DNA from: Ectothiorhodospira magna
Lineage (GTDB): Bacteria; Pseudomonadota; Gammaproteobacteria; Ectothiorhodospirales; Ectothiorhodospiraceae
Assembly (NCBI RefSeq): GCF_900110965.1
Contig: NZ_FOFO01000001.1
Span: 124,001 to 188,000, forward strand
Length of the DNA stretch: 64,000 nt
Direction: 5' to 3'
The notes below the pieces were generated by a model that was not told where the DNA came from, did no database searches, and saw only the letters and a list, made by a program, of their open reading frames with translations. Below, piece after piece: positions 25,071 through 33,498 of the stretch (within the stretch, counting starts at the first letter, position 1; each line of letters starts with the position of its first letter). Made by a program: the position numbers and the translations under genes.

Positions 25071-27629
25071 ATGTCCACCCCCGCGCCCCTGTCGCTGCTG
25101 GCCCCGGAATATGCCCTGTCCGGGGACCATTTTGACGAACTGCTCACCTCCGAGGGTATCCTGCGTCCGCAATGGGAGCCGATCATGGGGGCGCTGGCCC
25201 AGTTGGGGCCGGAGGGGCTGGCGGAACGGGCCGCGGATATTGGCCGCCTGCTGCGGGAAAGCGGGGTCACCTACAACGTGTATTCCGATCCCCGGGGGGC
25301 GGAGCGGCCCTGGCCCCTGGACCCGGTGCCCATGGTGCTGGAGAGCAAGGAATGGGCCGTCATCGAGACCGGCCTGATCCAGCGGGCGGAACTGCTGAAC
25401 CTGATTTTCAAGGATCTCTATGGTCCCAGGGAACTGATCCGCAAGGGGCTGCTGCCCCTGGACCTGATCTACGGTTATCCGGGTTTTTTGCGGCCCTGTG
25501 TCGGCAGCCTGCCCACCATCCCCAACCCCCTGGCCCTGTATGCCGCCGATCTGGTACGCCGTCCCGATGGGCATGTCGTGGTCCTGGCAGATCGCACCCA
25601 GGCCCCTTCCGGGGCAGGGTACGCCCTGGAGAACCGGGTGATTCTGTCCCGGGTATTCCCCAGTCTGTACCGGGATGCCCAGGCCCATCGGCTCACCCGA
25701 TTTTTCCAGACCCTGCGCCGCACCCTGGGTACCCAGGGCGCCCCTGGCGCCGGACGGGATGCGCCCAGGGTGGTGTTGCTCTCCCCAGGGCCCCTTAACG
25801 AGACCTGGTTCGAGCATGTGTACCTGGCCGGCTACCTGGGGTACACCCTGGTACAGGGTCAGGATCTGATGGTTTCCGAGGGGCGGGTCTGGTTGCGTTC
25901 CCTCAATGGCCCCGAGCCGGTGGATGTGATCCTGCGCCGGGTGGATGACAGCTTCTGTGACCCGCTGGAACTGCGCCAGGATTCCTGGCTGGGGGTGGCG
26001 GGCCTGCTGGACGTGGCACGCCGGGGTCGGGTGGCCATCGTCAATCCCCTGGGCAGCGGGGTGCTGGAATGTCCTGCCCTGGCCGCCTATCTGCCCGCCA
26101 TCGCCCGCCACCTGCTGGGGCAGGATCTGATTCTGCCCACGGTGGAGACCTGGTGGTGTGGTGACCCCCGGCAACGGGATCATGTCCTGTCCCGGCTGGA
26201 ACAGCTGGTGATCCGTGATCTGGCGCCGGGGCAAGGGGGTGCCCTCTTCGGTGATGCCCTGTCCCGCCCGGAATTGGCGTCCCTGAAGGATCGCATCCGT
26301 GCCAACCCCGGCGGCTTTGTGGCTCAGGAGCGTCTGGCACTGTCCACCCTGCCGGCCTTCGGTCCTGGGGGCGGCCTGGAGCCTCGTCGGGGCTGGTTGC
26401 GGACTTATCTGTGCGCCCGGGACGGGGATTATGGGGTGATGCCCGGCGGTCTGTCCCGGGTGGCCGGCGCCAGGGATGCCGCCTGGGTCTCGAATCAGGC
26501 GGGCGGGGTGAGCAAGGATACCTGGGTGCTGGCCTCCGAGGCCGAGCCGTCGCCGGCCCTGGTGGGGGCCATGCCCATGGTGGGGGGACTGGGTACCCCG
26601 GTCTCGTTGTCGGGACGGGTGGCGGAAAACCTGTTCTGGATGGGGCGCTATGCGGAGCGGGCGGAGGGTACCCTGCGACTGATGCTGGTGGTGCTGATGC
26701 GCCGTCGCCTGGTCCGGGAATCCACTGGCGACAGTAGCGGGGATGCCACCCTGCGTACCCTGCTGCGGGCACTGACCCACCTGACGGCCACCTATCCCGG
26801 CTTTGTTCTGGAAGGGGCGGAGACCGCCCTGACCGATCCGGCGCCGGAGTTACTGACATTGATCCTGGACCGTGAACGCATCGGGAGCCTGAGCTTCACC
26901 CTGCAGGCCTTGCTGCGGGCCGGACATGAACTCAGGGACCGCATCTCCGGGGACAGCTGGCGGGTCATCTCGGCCCTGCGGGAGCGCAGCAATGCCCTGG
27001 GACAGCGGCAGCCCCAGGACCCGGAACATCTGGTGCATCATCTGGATGAACTCATCACCCACCTGCTGGCCATGTCCGGTCTGGCCCAGGAAAGCACGCC
27101 CCGGCATCTGAACTGGGTATTTCTGGACGCTGGCCGCCGCCTGGAACGGGGGGTGATGCTGGCCGACCTGCTACGGGCCACCCTGGTACATCCCTGCGCC
27201 CCGGATGACGAGCCGGCCTTGCTGGAAGCCATCCTCAACTATGCCGAGAACACCGCCGCCGATCCCCACGCCCTGCGTCCCGAGGCCCTGCTGGACAGTC
27301 TGCTGCTGGACGAGCGCAATCCCCGTTCCCTGGGGTTCCAGCTGGCCGCCCTGGAGAGCCATGGTGCCGCCATGCCCCGAACCGGGCGGGATGAGCGCCT
27401 GACCCCGGCGGAACGTCTGATTCTGGAGGCGCGCAATGAGCTGCGTCGCCTGCAGTTGCGGGATCTGGCCTTGCCCGATGGGTCAGATCATCGCCTGGCC
27501 CTGGATCAATGTCTGGCGCGCCAGCAGCACCTGCTCGGCAGCGCCTCCGAGGCCCTGGGCCGATCCTATTTTGATTTCACCCGCAGCCAGCATCTGCTGG
27601 CGTCCAACCTGCCTCAGCCGGGGATTTGA
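25071..27629 (+). CDS. Fused circularly permuted ATP-grasp / alpha-E protein
   Basis: The 852-residue product joins both preceding activities. Residues 1 to about 490 are ATP-grasp-like (VPMVLESKEWAVIETGLIQRAELLN, GHVVVLADRTQAPSGAGYALENR, PVDVILRRVDDSFCDPLELR). Residues from about 505 are alpha-E-like (VSLSGRVAENLFWMGRYAERAEGTLRL). In the N-terminal half, the position corresponding to EDN of the stand-alone enzyme reads ADR, and the lysine/glycine loop VKPANESGGYGM reads IRDLAPGQGGALF, so ATP binding may be weakened or lost. Its stop overlaps the next start (TGATG), indicating translational coupling. Confidence 0.9.
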   Translation: MSTPAPLSLLAPEYALSGDHFDELLTSEGILRPQWEPIMGALAQLGPEGLAERAADIGRLLRESGVTYNVYSDPRGAERPWPLDPVPMVLESKEWAVIETGLIQRAELLNLIFKDLYGPRELIRKGLLPLDLIYGYPGFLRPCVGSLPTIPNPLALYAADLVRRPDGHVVVLADRTQAPSGAGYALENRVILSRVFPSLYRDAQAHRLTRFFQTLRRTLGTQGAPGAGRDAPRVVLLSPGPLNETWFEHVYLAGYLGYTLVQGQDLMVSEGRVWLRSLNGPEPVDVILRRVDDSFCDPLELRQDSWLGVAGLLDVARRGRVAIVNPLGSGVLECPALAAYLPAIARHLLGQDLILPTVETWWCGDPRQRDHVLSRLEQLVIRDLAPGQGGALFGDALSRPELASLKDRIRANPGGFVAQERLALSTLPAFGPGGGLEPRRGWLRTYLCARDGDYGVMPGGLSRVAGARDAAWVSNQAGGVSKDTWVLASEAEPSPALVGAMPMVGGLGTPVSLSGRVAENLFWMGRYAERAEGTLRLMLVVLMRRRLVRESTGDSSGDATLRTLLRALTHLTATYPGFVLEGAETALTDPAPELLTLILDRERIGSLSFTLQALLRAGHELRDRISGDSWRVISALRERSNALGQRQPQDPEHLVHHLDELITHLLAMSGLAQESTPRHLNWVFLDAGRRLERGVMLADLLRATLVHPCAPDDEPALLEAILNYAENTAADPHALRPEALLDSLLLDERNPRSLGFQLAALESHGAAMPRTGRDERLTPAERLILEARNELRRLQLRDLALPDGSDHRLALDQCLARQQHLLGSASEALGRSYFDFTRSQHLLASNLPQPGI

Positions 27630-28504
27630 TGAATTACTGTATCCGGCACGTCACCCGCTATCGCTATCCCAGTCCCGTGAGCCTGTGCCATAACGAGCTT
27701 CACCTGGCGCCGCGGGATACCCCGACCCAATCCCTGCGATCCCTGACCCTGCAGGTGAGTCCATGGCCGGGCTACCAGGGGGAACGGGTGGATTTCTTCG
27801 GCAACCGGGTCCATCACTTCAGTATCCAGCAGAGCCATCGGGAGCTGGAAATCACCGCCTGCAGTCAGGTGACCTTGCAGCCGTCCGGGGTGGAGCCCCT
27901 TGGTCTGCAGTCCTGGGAAACGGTGCGAGACCGGCTGGAACGGGAGGTGACGCCGGAGATCCTGGATGCCCGTCAGTATGTCCTGCCGTCGCCCCAGGTG
28001 CCCCTGTTGCCGGAGTTGCGGGACTATGGTGCGGCCTCTCTATTGCCGGGACGGCCCCTGGGGGAAGCGGTGGCGGATCTGATGGGACGAATTTTTCAGG
28101 AGTTCGAGTATCGGCCGGGATTCACTTCCGTGAGTACGGAACTGCCGGTGGTCATGGATCATCGCTGCGGTGTCTGCCAGGATTTTGCCCATCTGGCCCT
28201 GGGCTGTTTGCGTAGCCATGGGCTGGCGGCCCGCTATGTCAGCGGCTATCTGGAAACCCTGCCGCCGCCGGGACAGGACAAGCTGGAAGGGGCTGATGCC
28301 TCCCATGCCTGGTTTTCCGTCTACATACCGGGCGAGGGCTGGCTGGACCTGGACCCCACCAATAACCTGATTCCCATGGACCGGCACATCACCCTGGCCT
28401 GGGGACGGGACTACACGGATGTGACCCCGGTCAAGGGGGTGCTGTTCGGGGGCGGAGACTCCCACGACCTGGAGGTTCAGGTGGACGTGGTGCGGGAAGG
28501 ATAA
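27629..28504 (+). CDS. Transglutaminase-like cysteine peptidase family protein
   Basis: The 291-residue protein has the N-terminal beta domain of bacterial transglutaminase-like proteins (IRHVTRYRYPSPVSLCHNELHL). Its papain-like core has a complete triad: Cys183 in HRCGVCQDFAHL, His226 in ASHAWFSVYIPGEGW and Asp242 in LDLDPTNN. Related proteins act as peptidases or amide-forming enzymes. There is no signal peptide, so it acts in the cytoplasm. The ATG at 27629 overlaps the preceding stop. It closes the ATP-grasp/alpha-E gene set. Confidence 0.92.
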   Translation: MNYCIRHVTRYRYPSPVSLCHNELHLAPRDTPTQSLRSLTLQVSPWPGYQGERVDFFGNRVHHFSIQQSHRELEITACSQVTLQPSGVEPLGLQSWETVRDRLEREVTPEILDARQYVLPSPQVPLLPELRDYGAASLLPGRPLGEAVADLMGRIFQEFEYRPGFTSVSTELPVVMDHRCGVCQDFAHLALGCLRSHGLAARYVSGYLETLPPPGQDKLEGADASHAWFSVYIPGEGWLDLDPTNNLIPMDRHITLAWGRDYTDVTPVKGVLFGGGDSHDLEVQVDVVREG

Positions 28505-28512
28505 ACGGGCAC

Positions 28513-28549
28513 AAAAAAAGGCCCTTCTCCCGAAGGAGAAGGGCCTTGA
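28513..28549 (-). terminator. Rho-independent terminator of actP
   Basis: A 13-base-pair stem (AAGGCCCTTCTCC with GGAGAAGGGCCTT) and a short CGAA loop are followed on the minus strand by seven T residues. It sits 10-45 bases past the actP stop. The transglutaminase gene on the plus strand also runs into this hairpin but without a T-run. Confidence 0.88.
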
Positions 28550-28560
28550 AGGGAACGACC

Positions 28561-30192
28561 TTAGTGCTGCGAGGCCTTGTCGATGCCGATGCCCGTCTGG
28601 GCACGGATGTACTGGGCTTCGAACAGCTGCTTGTCCACCGCCGCCCGCTTGGACTTGTCCATCAGGGAGAAGACCCAGATGCCGACGAAGGCAATGGTCA
28701 CGGTGAACAGGGCCGGGTTGCTGTAGGGCACGATGGCCTGTTCATTACCCAATACCTGCACCCACACGTTCGGGCCCAGGACCACCATCACCACCGCCGA
28801 GATCAGGCCCAGGGTACCGCCCAGGACCGCGCCCAGGGTGGTCATGCCGCCCCAGTACATGGACATGATCAGCACCGGGAAGGTGGTGGAGGCGGCAATG
28901 GTGAAGGCCAGACCCACCAGGAAGGCGATGTTCTGACTCTGGAAGGCGATCCCCAGCAGCACCGCGATCACACCCAGCACCAGGGTGGCCACGCGGGATA
29001 CCCGCATTTCCTGCTGGCTGGTGGCGTTCTTGTTGATCACGTTGGCGTACAGGTCATGGGAGATGGCCGAGGCACCCGCCAGGGTCAGGCCGGCCACCAC
29101 CGCCAGGATGGTGGCGAAGGCCACGGCGGAGATGAAGCCCAGGAACAGGTCGCCGCCCAGGGCATGGGACAGGTGGACCGCCGGCATGTTGGAACCGCCC
29201 AGCATGTTGCCGGCTTCATCAAAGTAGGCCGGGTTACCCATCACAAAAGCGATGGCGCCCATGCCGATGATGAAGGTCAGCACATAGAAGTAGCCGATGA
29301 AGCCGGTGGCATAGAACACGGACTTGCGGGCTTCCTTGGCGCTGGGCACGGTGAAGAAGCGCATCAGGATGTGGGGCAGGCCGGCGGTACCGAACATCAG
29401 GGCGATCCCCAGGGAGATGGCGGAGATGGGGTCATTCACCAGACCACCCACATCAAAAATGCTTTCTCCCTTCTGATGGGTTTCAGCTGCGGTGCGGAAC
29501 AGGGTTTCCAGGCTGAAGTCGGACAGGTACAGGGCCATCACCGCGATGAAGGTGGCACCGGAGAGCAGCAGCACCGCCTTGATGATCTGCACCCAGGTGG
29601 TGGCCAGCATGCCGCCGAAGGTCACATAGGCGATGATCAGCATGCCCACGAGGATCACGGCCACTTCAAAGCGCAGGCCGAACAGGGTCTGGATCAGGGC
29701 GCCCGCGCCCACCATCTGGGCGATCAGGTAGAGCAGGACGATGGTGATGCCGGCAAAGGCCGAGAACACCCGGATGGGGGTGCGCTGGAAGCGGAAGGAC
29801 ACCACGTCGGAGAAGGTGAACTTGCCCAGATTACGCAGGCGTTCGGACATGATGAACATGATCACCGGCCAGCCCACCAAAAAGCCGATGGAATAGATCA
29901 GGCCATCGAAGCCGGAGGTGTAGACCAGCGCGGTGATCCCCAGGAAGGAGGCCGCGGACATGTAGTCACCGGCGATGGCCAGGCCGTTCTGGAAGCCAGT
30001 GATGCCGCCCCCGGCGGTGTAGAAGTCGGAGGCGGTCTTGGTGCGCTGAGCCGCCCAGTAGGTGACCCCCATGGTACCGACCACGAACACCAGGAACATG
30101 ATGGTGGAGGCGTAGCTGATGCCTTCACCCGCATAGGCGTTGGCCGAGGCCATCAGCAGGGCGGCTGCTGTAAGAGCAATAAGGATCTTCAT
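28561..30192 (-). CDS. actP: Cation/acetate symporter ActP (SSS family)
   Basis: The 543-residue sodium:solute symporter begins with a signal-like segment ([19 protein letters not shown]), as does E. coli ActP. It continues through about 13 membrane helices, including [25 protein letters not shown] and the SSS pattern near [21 protein letters not shown]. It imports acetate and similar short carboxylates. The start overlaps the yjcH stop by four bases, the standard yjcH-actP arrangement. No acs gene is present in the window. Confidence 0.95.
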   Translation of the reverse strand: MKILIALTAAALLMASANAYAGEGISYASTIMFLVFVVGTMGVTYWAAQRTKTASDFYTAGGGITGFQNGLAIAGDYMSAASFLGITALVYTSGFDGLIYSIGFLVGWPVIMFIMSERLRNLGKFTFSDVVSFRFQRTPIRVFSAFAGITIVLLYLIAQMVGAGALIQTLFGLRFEVAVILVGMLIIAYVTFGGMLATTWVQIIKAVLLLSGATFIAVMALYLSDFSLETLFRTAAETHQKGESIFDVGGLVNDPISAISLGIALMFGTAGLPHILMRFFTVPSAKEARKSVFYATGFIGYFYVLTFIIGMGAIAFVMGNPAYFDEAGNMLGGSNMPAVHLSHALGGDLFLGFISAVAFATILAVVAGLTLAGASAISHDLYANVINKNATSQQEMRVSRVATLVLGVIAVLLGIAFQSQNIAFLVGLAFTIAASTTFPVLIMSMYWGGMTTLGAVLGGTLGLISAVVMVVLGPNVWVQVLGNEQAIVPYSNPALFTVTIAFVGIWVFSLMDKSKRAAVDKQLFEAQYIRAQTGIGIDKASQH

Positions 30193-30497
30193 CGTGCCAT
30201 CTCCCGCACCTTGTCACTGAGCTTGTCGAACTCGGTGTTGGCCTTGTAGACGTAGATGCCGGTGAGCATGAAGGCAAACACGATGATGCCCACGCCCATG
30301 GGCACCCCCAGGGTCACGATGCTGTCGCCGAAGGGGCGGATGGACAGCACGGAGGGGGCGAAGGCCACCAGCATGATGAAGGCGTAGTACACCAGCAGCA
30401 TGAGTGCGCTCAGTCCCCAGGCCAGTCTTGCCCGCTTTTTGACAAGCGTCTGGAAATCGGGATCCGCCTTGATACGATCAATCGTACTTTGGTCCAT
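30189..30497 (-). CDS. yjcH: DUF485 membrane protein YjcH
   Basis: The 102-residue protein has two membrane helices (about 27-50 and 65-88) and the family motif [26 protein letters not shown]. It is the usual partner of ActP, of undefined role. The ATG at 30497 has GGGGAGG immediately upstream; an in-frame upstream extension contains this ribosome binding site and is rejected. Confidence 0.93.
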   Translation of the reverse strand: MDQSTIDRIKADPDFQTLVKKRARLAWGLSALMLLVYYAFIMLVAFAPSVLSIRPFGDSIVTLGVPMGVGIIVFAFMLTGIYVYKANTEFDKLSDKVREMAR

Positions 30498-30539
30498 GGA
30501 CCTCCCCTTTATCAGGTTGATTTTGGTTATGATCAAATA

Positions 30540-30563
30540 ACTTTTTGCTGCAACGCAAAAAGT
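30540..30563. promoter_or_regulatory. Perfect palindrome upstream of yjcH-actP
   Basis: ACTTTTTGC (30540-30548) and GCAAAAAGT (30555-30563) form a nine-base inverted repeat around six bases, 43 bases before the yjcH start. No T-run follows on either strand, so an operator is more likely than a terminator. Its regulator is unknown. Confidence 0.5.
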
Positions 30564-30659
30564 CTGTTGCGCAGTTTACCCAGATGCGGCTGAACATGGA
30601 AAAAATGCGGAAAACAAGAATGCCGGTGGCATACCCGGAAGCATACAGGGGGAGCTGAA

Positions 30660-31466
30660 TCAGCCCTTTTTGGTCATTTTTTGGGTGGCCTTGCGCAAAG
30701 CGGCCATTTGTGTGCCACGGCGTTTTTGACCCCGGGTGCCTTCCCAGTCGAACCGGGGCAAATCCTGAAAGGCCCGCCGGATATTGTCGTCCCAAGTCCG
30801 TTTGAGGTCGATCAGATACTCATCATCTGCATCCAGGCAAAGGTAGTGTTCAAAGGCCAGGGTGTCCTTTTCATAGACGATGACTTCGATGGGCGGACCC
30901 ACGGTGACGTTGGAGCGCATGGTGGAATCGATGGACACCAGAGCGCAGCGGGCTGCATCTCCCAGCGAGGTTTCCCCGGCAATGATGCGATCCAGAATGG
31001 GTTTGCCGTACTTGCTCTCGCCGATCTGCAGGAAGCGGGTGTGGCTTGAAGTCGTGATGAAATTACCCTGGGGATAGATGAGATAAATTTCCGGGGGCTG
31101 CTGTTCAATTTGCCCGCCCAGAATGAAGGAAGCATCGACACTGAAACCGGCCTTGGTCAGGGTATCCTCGTGCTTTTCCCGCTCCTCCCGATTGATCCGT
31201 CCCAGGTAGGCAGCGGCATCGGACAGCCCCCGTACCGAGTACAGGCTTTCCTCCACCTCGTCCTCGATATCCCGCTTGATCCGGGCCAGAACCGCTTGGG
31301 AAGTGGCCAGATTACCTGCGGTCAGCAGTACAAAGACCCGTTCCTTTTCCAGTTCAAAGGTGTGGGTTTTGCTGTACATGGCCACCTGATCCGCGCCCGC
31401 ATTGGTGCGCGAATCGGAAGCAAAGACCAGTCCGTCGTCAAGGGTCATGGCAAGGCAGTAGGTCAT
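30660..31466 (-). CDS. Anbu (proteasome-like Ntn-hydrolase, ancestral beta subunit)
   Basis: The 268-residue protein begins MTYCLAMTLDDGLVFASDSRTNAGAD. Removal of Met exposes the catalytic Thr of Ntn hydrolases, followed by the SDSRTNAG signature of Anbu/bacterial proteasome homologues. Also visible are VFVLLTAGNLATSQAV, the DASFILGGQIEQQPPEIYLI strand and LGDAARCALVSIDSTMRSN. It is expected to assemble into a ring-shaped peptidase. Anbu genes typically accompany ATP-grasp, alpha-E and transglutaminase-like genes, which here lie 2-9 kb away on the other strand. A basic tail (about 250-268) is unusual. Confidence 0.93.
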   Translation of the reverse strand: MTYCLAMTLDDGLVFASDSRTNAGADQVAMYSKTHTFELEKERVFVLLTAGNLATSQAVLARIKRDIEDEVEESLYSVRGLSDAAAYLGRINREEREKHEDTLTKAGFSVDASFILGGQIEQQPPEIYLIYPQGNFITTSSHTRFLQIGESKYGKPILDRIIAGETSLGDAARCALVSIDSTMRSNVTVGPPIEVIVYEKDTLAFEHYLCLDADDEYLIDLKRTWDDNIRRAFQDLPRFDWEGTRGQKRRGTQMAALRKATQKMTKKG

Positions 31467-31537
31467 AAAGGCAGGTCATCCGGCTCGGTCATGGCAGGCA
31501 TGGTAGGCCCGGTGCAGGCAGGCGTCAATGATGCCAG

Positions 31538-32311
31538 TTATGGTGAGTCGTGGATCACGTCTACCCGCACAAATAGTGGCATGTCCTGCCAGTCCTGTCG
31601 TCGTTGCGTGCCGCTGACGCGGGCGGCGTCTTCGCGACGGCTGGTGCCGGTCTGGGTCAGGGGAATCCATTCACCCAGCGGGCCGGACAAGGTACTTTCG
31701 GTAGCCTGCAGATCCAGGCGTCCTCCACCAGCAGGACTTTCCCGCTCATACACGGCGCGGATATCCAGATGTACCCGATCGCCGGAAAGCAGCCGGGGAC
31801 GGACTAAAAATCCACGCCCCAGGTCCCGATAGGCCAAGGTGGGTTCCAGGGCCATCCCCCCTGGAACCGGCACCAGACGTGCGCTGCCCATGGGGACGGA
31901 TTCGCCGCTGCGAATAAAAGCCACATGGCCTTCCAGTACCCTTAGCGCTTGATGTGCCACCTCTCGATGGGTGCTGGTGGTACGGCGAACAATGGGTGCG
32001 GCCTCATCACCGGCATCTCCCCGGCGCACGCTGATGTACAGATTACGCGGTGGGGTATCCAGATCGGCGATGACCTGACGAATCTCTGTCAGGGTCTGGG
32101 GGCGGGCGCGGAGGATGAGTGTAAAGCCGCTGCCGGTAATCACATCCTGTGGCCCCAAAAAGGGCTTGATCAGGGGCACGATCTCCTCGGCGGAACGGTG
32201 TTCCAACGGGATGACCTGGGCAGTGGGCACGGTGGCCCCGGCGATTGCGGGCAGGAGCAGGGCCAGTGTCAGGATCAGAGCTTGGTACAGTCCGGCACGG
32301 GGCAAGGTCAC
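31538..32311 (-). CDS. Exported protein with a secretin-N (NolW-like) domain
   Basis: From the GTG at 32311 (GGGAGA seven bases upstream) the protein has 257 residues. A signal peptide (YQALILTLALLLPAIAGATV) leads into a domain resembling secretin N1/NolW modules: VIPLEHRSAEEIVPLIKPFLG, then DVITGSGFTLILRARPQTLTEI and QVIADLDTPPRNLYISVR. There is no secretin pore domain and no type II secretion gene nearby. The C-terminal half has no family I recognise. It is downstream of the HiPIP gene across two hairpins. Confidence 0.75.
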   Translation of the reverse strand: MTLPRAGLYQALILTLALLLPAIAGATVPTAQVIPLEHRSAEEIVPLIKPFLGPQDVITGSGFTLILRARPQTLTEIRQVIADLDTPPRNLYISVRRGDAGDEAAPIVRRTTSTHREVAHQALRVLEGHVAFIRSGESVPMGSARLVPVPGGMALEPTLAYRDLGRGFLVRPRLLSGDRVHLDIRAVYERESPAGGGRLDLQATESTLSGPLGEWIPLTQTGTSRREDAARVSGTQRRQDWQDMPLFVRVDVIHDSP

Positions 32312-32341
32312 GGGCGGATCTCCCGAAGGGTCATGAAGCGG

Positions 32342-32393
32342 GAAGACCCGCACAAGGCGGGTCTTCTCCGGATGGCGGTCCGAAAGGACCGCC
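32342..32393 (-). terminator. Tandem hairpins between the HiPIP and secretin-N-like genes
   Basis: GGCGGTCC (32374-32381) with GGACCGCC (32386-32393) and GAAGACCCGC (32342-32351) with GCGGGTCTTC (32357-32366) form two strong adjacent stems directly after the HiPIP gene. Neither has a long T-run, so they may stabilise the HiPIP mRNA or reduce, rather than stop, readthrough. Confidence 0.6.
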
Positions 32394-32419
32394 GACAACC
32401 GTCAGCGGTCGTGGCAGGC

Positions 32420-32740
32420 TCAGCCGCGAGCCACGTAGGCGGTGCACCAGCCATTGGCGGCTACCAGCTTGTTGGGGAATACGGCGCAAGCACCCCACTC
32501 GGTGGCACTGGGATCGGTGTACAGCAGGCAATTGATGCACTTCTGATCCGGGCTGTGGGCCGGGTGATCCACCTGGGTGGTGTCATGCTTGTAGTTCAAA
32601 GCCTGGGCTTCGGGGGCACTCTCGTCCAGGCGCTCGGCGGCAGCAGCGGTGCTGATACCCATGCTCACGACGGGGATGGCGGCCAGGCCGGCGGCGCCGA
32701 ATTTCAGGAAGCTTCTGCGGCTGAGGTCTTGCTTCTTCAT
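32420..32740 (-). CDS. High-potential iron-sulfur protein (HiPIP), Tat exported
   Basis: The 106-residue precursor carries a twin-arginine signal (LSRRSFLKFGAAG, then an AAAA cleavage region near 35). The mature part has four cysteines at 68, 71, 85 and 99, spaced C-x2-C-x13-C-x13-C, which hold the [4Fe-4S] cubane of HiPIPs. These soluble periplasmic carriers donate electrons to photosynthetic reaction centres or terminal oxidases. AGGAGAAG precedes the start. HiPIPs are frequent in purple sulfur bacteria and related respiratory lineages. Confidence 0.95.
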   Translation of the reverse strand: MKKQDLSRRSFLKFGAAGLAAIPVVSMGISTAAAAERLDESAPEAQALNYKHDTTQVDHPAHSPDQKCINCLLYTDPSATEWGACAVFPNKLVAANGWCTAYVARG

Positions 32741-33015
32741 TACGGTCTTCTCCTAACGTCTCGCGATGGTTACATCATGGGGCGCAGCCGCGGGTACATG
32801 GCCCGATCCTGGTCTGTGCCTTGGGAGGTGGCGGAAATCGATCCGCCACTGAAGATCCCGACAAGAATGTGTGTCGTCATTCCTGATGGGTTTAAAAATA
32901 TAACGAAATTTTAACAGCAACAGTATCCGCCATTATAGCGGGAAGAACCTGTCCAGAAGCCGACTTCCGTCAATAAAATTCCGGACGGTCATCCCCGTGG
33001 CGGTTCCGCCGTGGA

Positions 33016-33498
33016 TCAGACCGGGTCGTGATCCCGCTTCTGGAAGAACAGGGTCACTTCCCCCAGACGGATGCCGAACTTGCTCATCACGGCCCGGTTC
33101 ACCAGCACCCCGTCCTCGTGCATGAACATCCAGTCATCGAAATTGACCTTCACCACCCGGGTACCGATGGGCAGGTTGAGCACATAACGGAAATTGAACG
33201 CCTGACCATAAAGCTTGCCCACGGCCACCCCGTCCACATCGGCGGCCCGGCCTTCGTAGGTGTGTTCGTCGAGGCGTTTCAGGCGCCAGACCCGTCGGTC
33301 CTGTTCACCGTCCAGGTAGACGAAATCCTCTTCCAGCACCTGTTCACCGTCTTCTGCGTAGCCCCGGATATCCACCGTGAACTGGCGCCGAACCTTGCCA
33401 AAGCGATCCTGAAACAGTCCCCAGGCCCGCACGTTGCCGGTGAAATAGGCCTCCAGATCCAGGGCCGGTGTGGTATTTGCGTAGTCTTCGGGTTTCAT
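33016..33498 (-). CDS. DUF3833 family protein
   Basis: The 160-residue protein (start ATG at 33498, overlapping the cfa stop as ATGA) contains YFTGNVRAWGLFQDRFGKVRR and DFVYLDGEQDRRVWRLKRL, typical of DUF3833, and FNFRYVLNLPIGTRVVKVNFDDWM. DUF3833 genes commonly close operons with Cfa, DUF1365 and the FAD oxidoreductase. There is no lipobox or signal in the chosen frame. Function unknown; a lipocalin-like fold in lipid metabolism is often suggested. Confidence 0.88.
   Translation of the reverse strand: MKPEDYANTTPALDLEAYFTGNVRAWGLFQDRFGKVRRQFTVDIRGYAEDGEQVLEEDFVYLDGEQDRRVWRLKRLDEHTYEGRAADVDGVAVGKLYGQAFNFRYVLNLPIGTRVVKVNFDDWMFMHEDGVLVNRAVMSKFGIRLGEVTLFFQKRDHDPV

Noticed and set aside
28546-30249. 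Long plus-strand open frame opposite actP
   Set aside because: Dominated by Gly, His, Gln and Asp; antisense to a clear membrane transporter.
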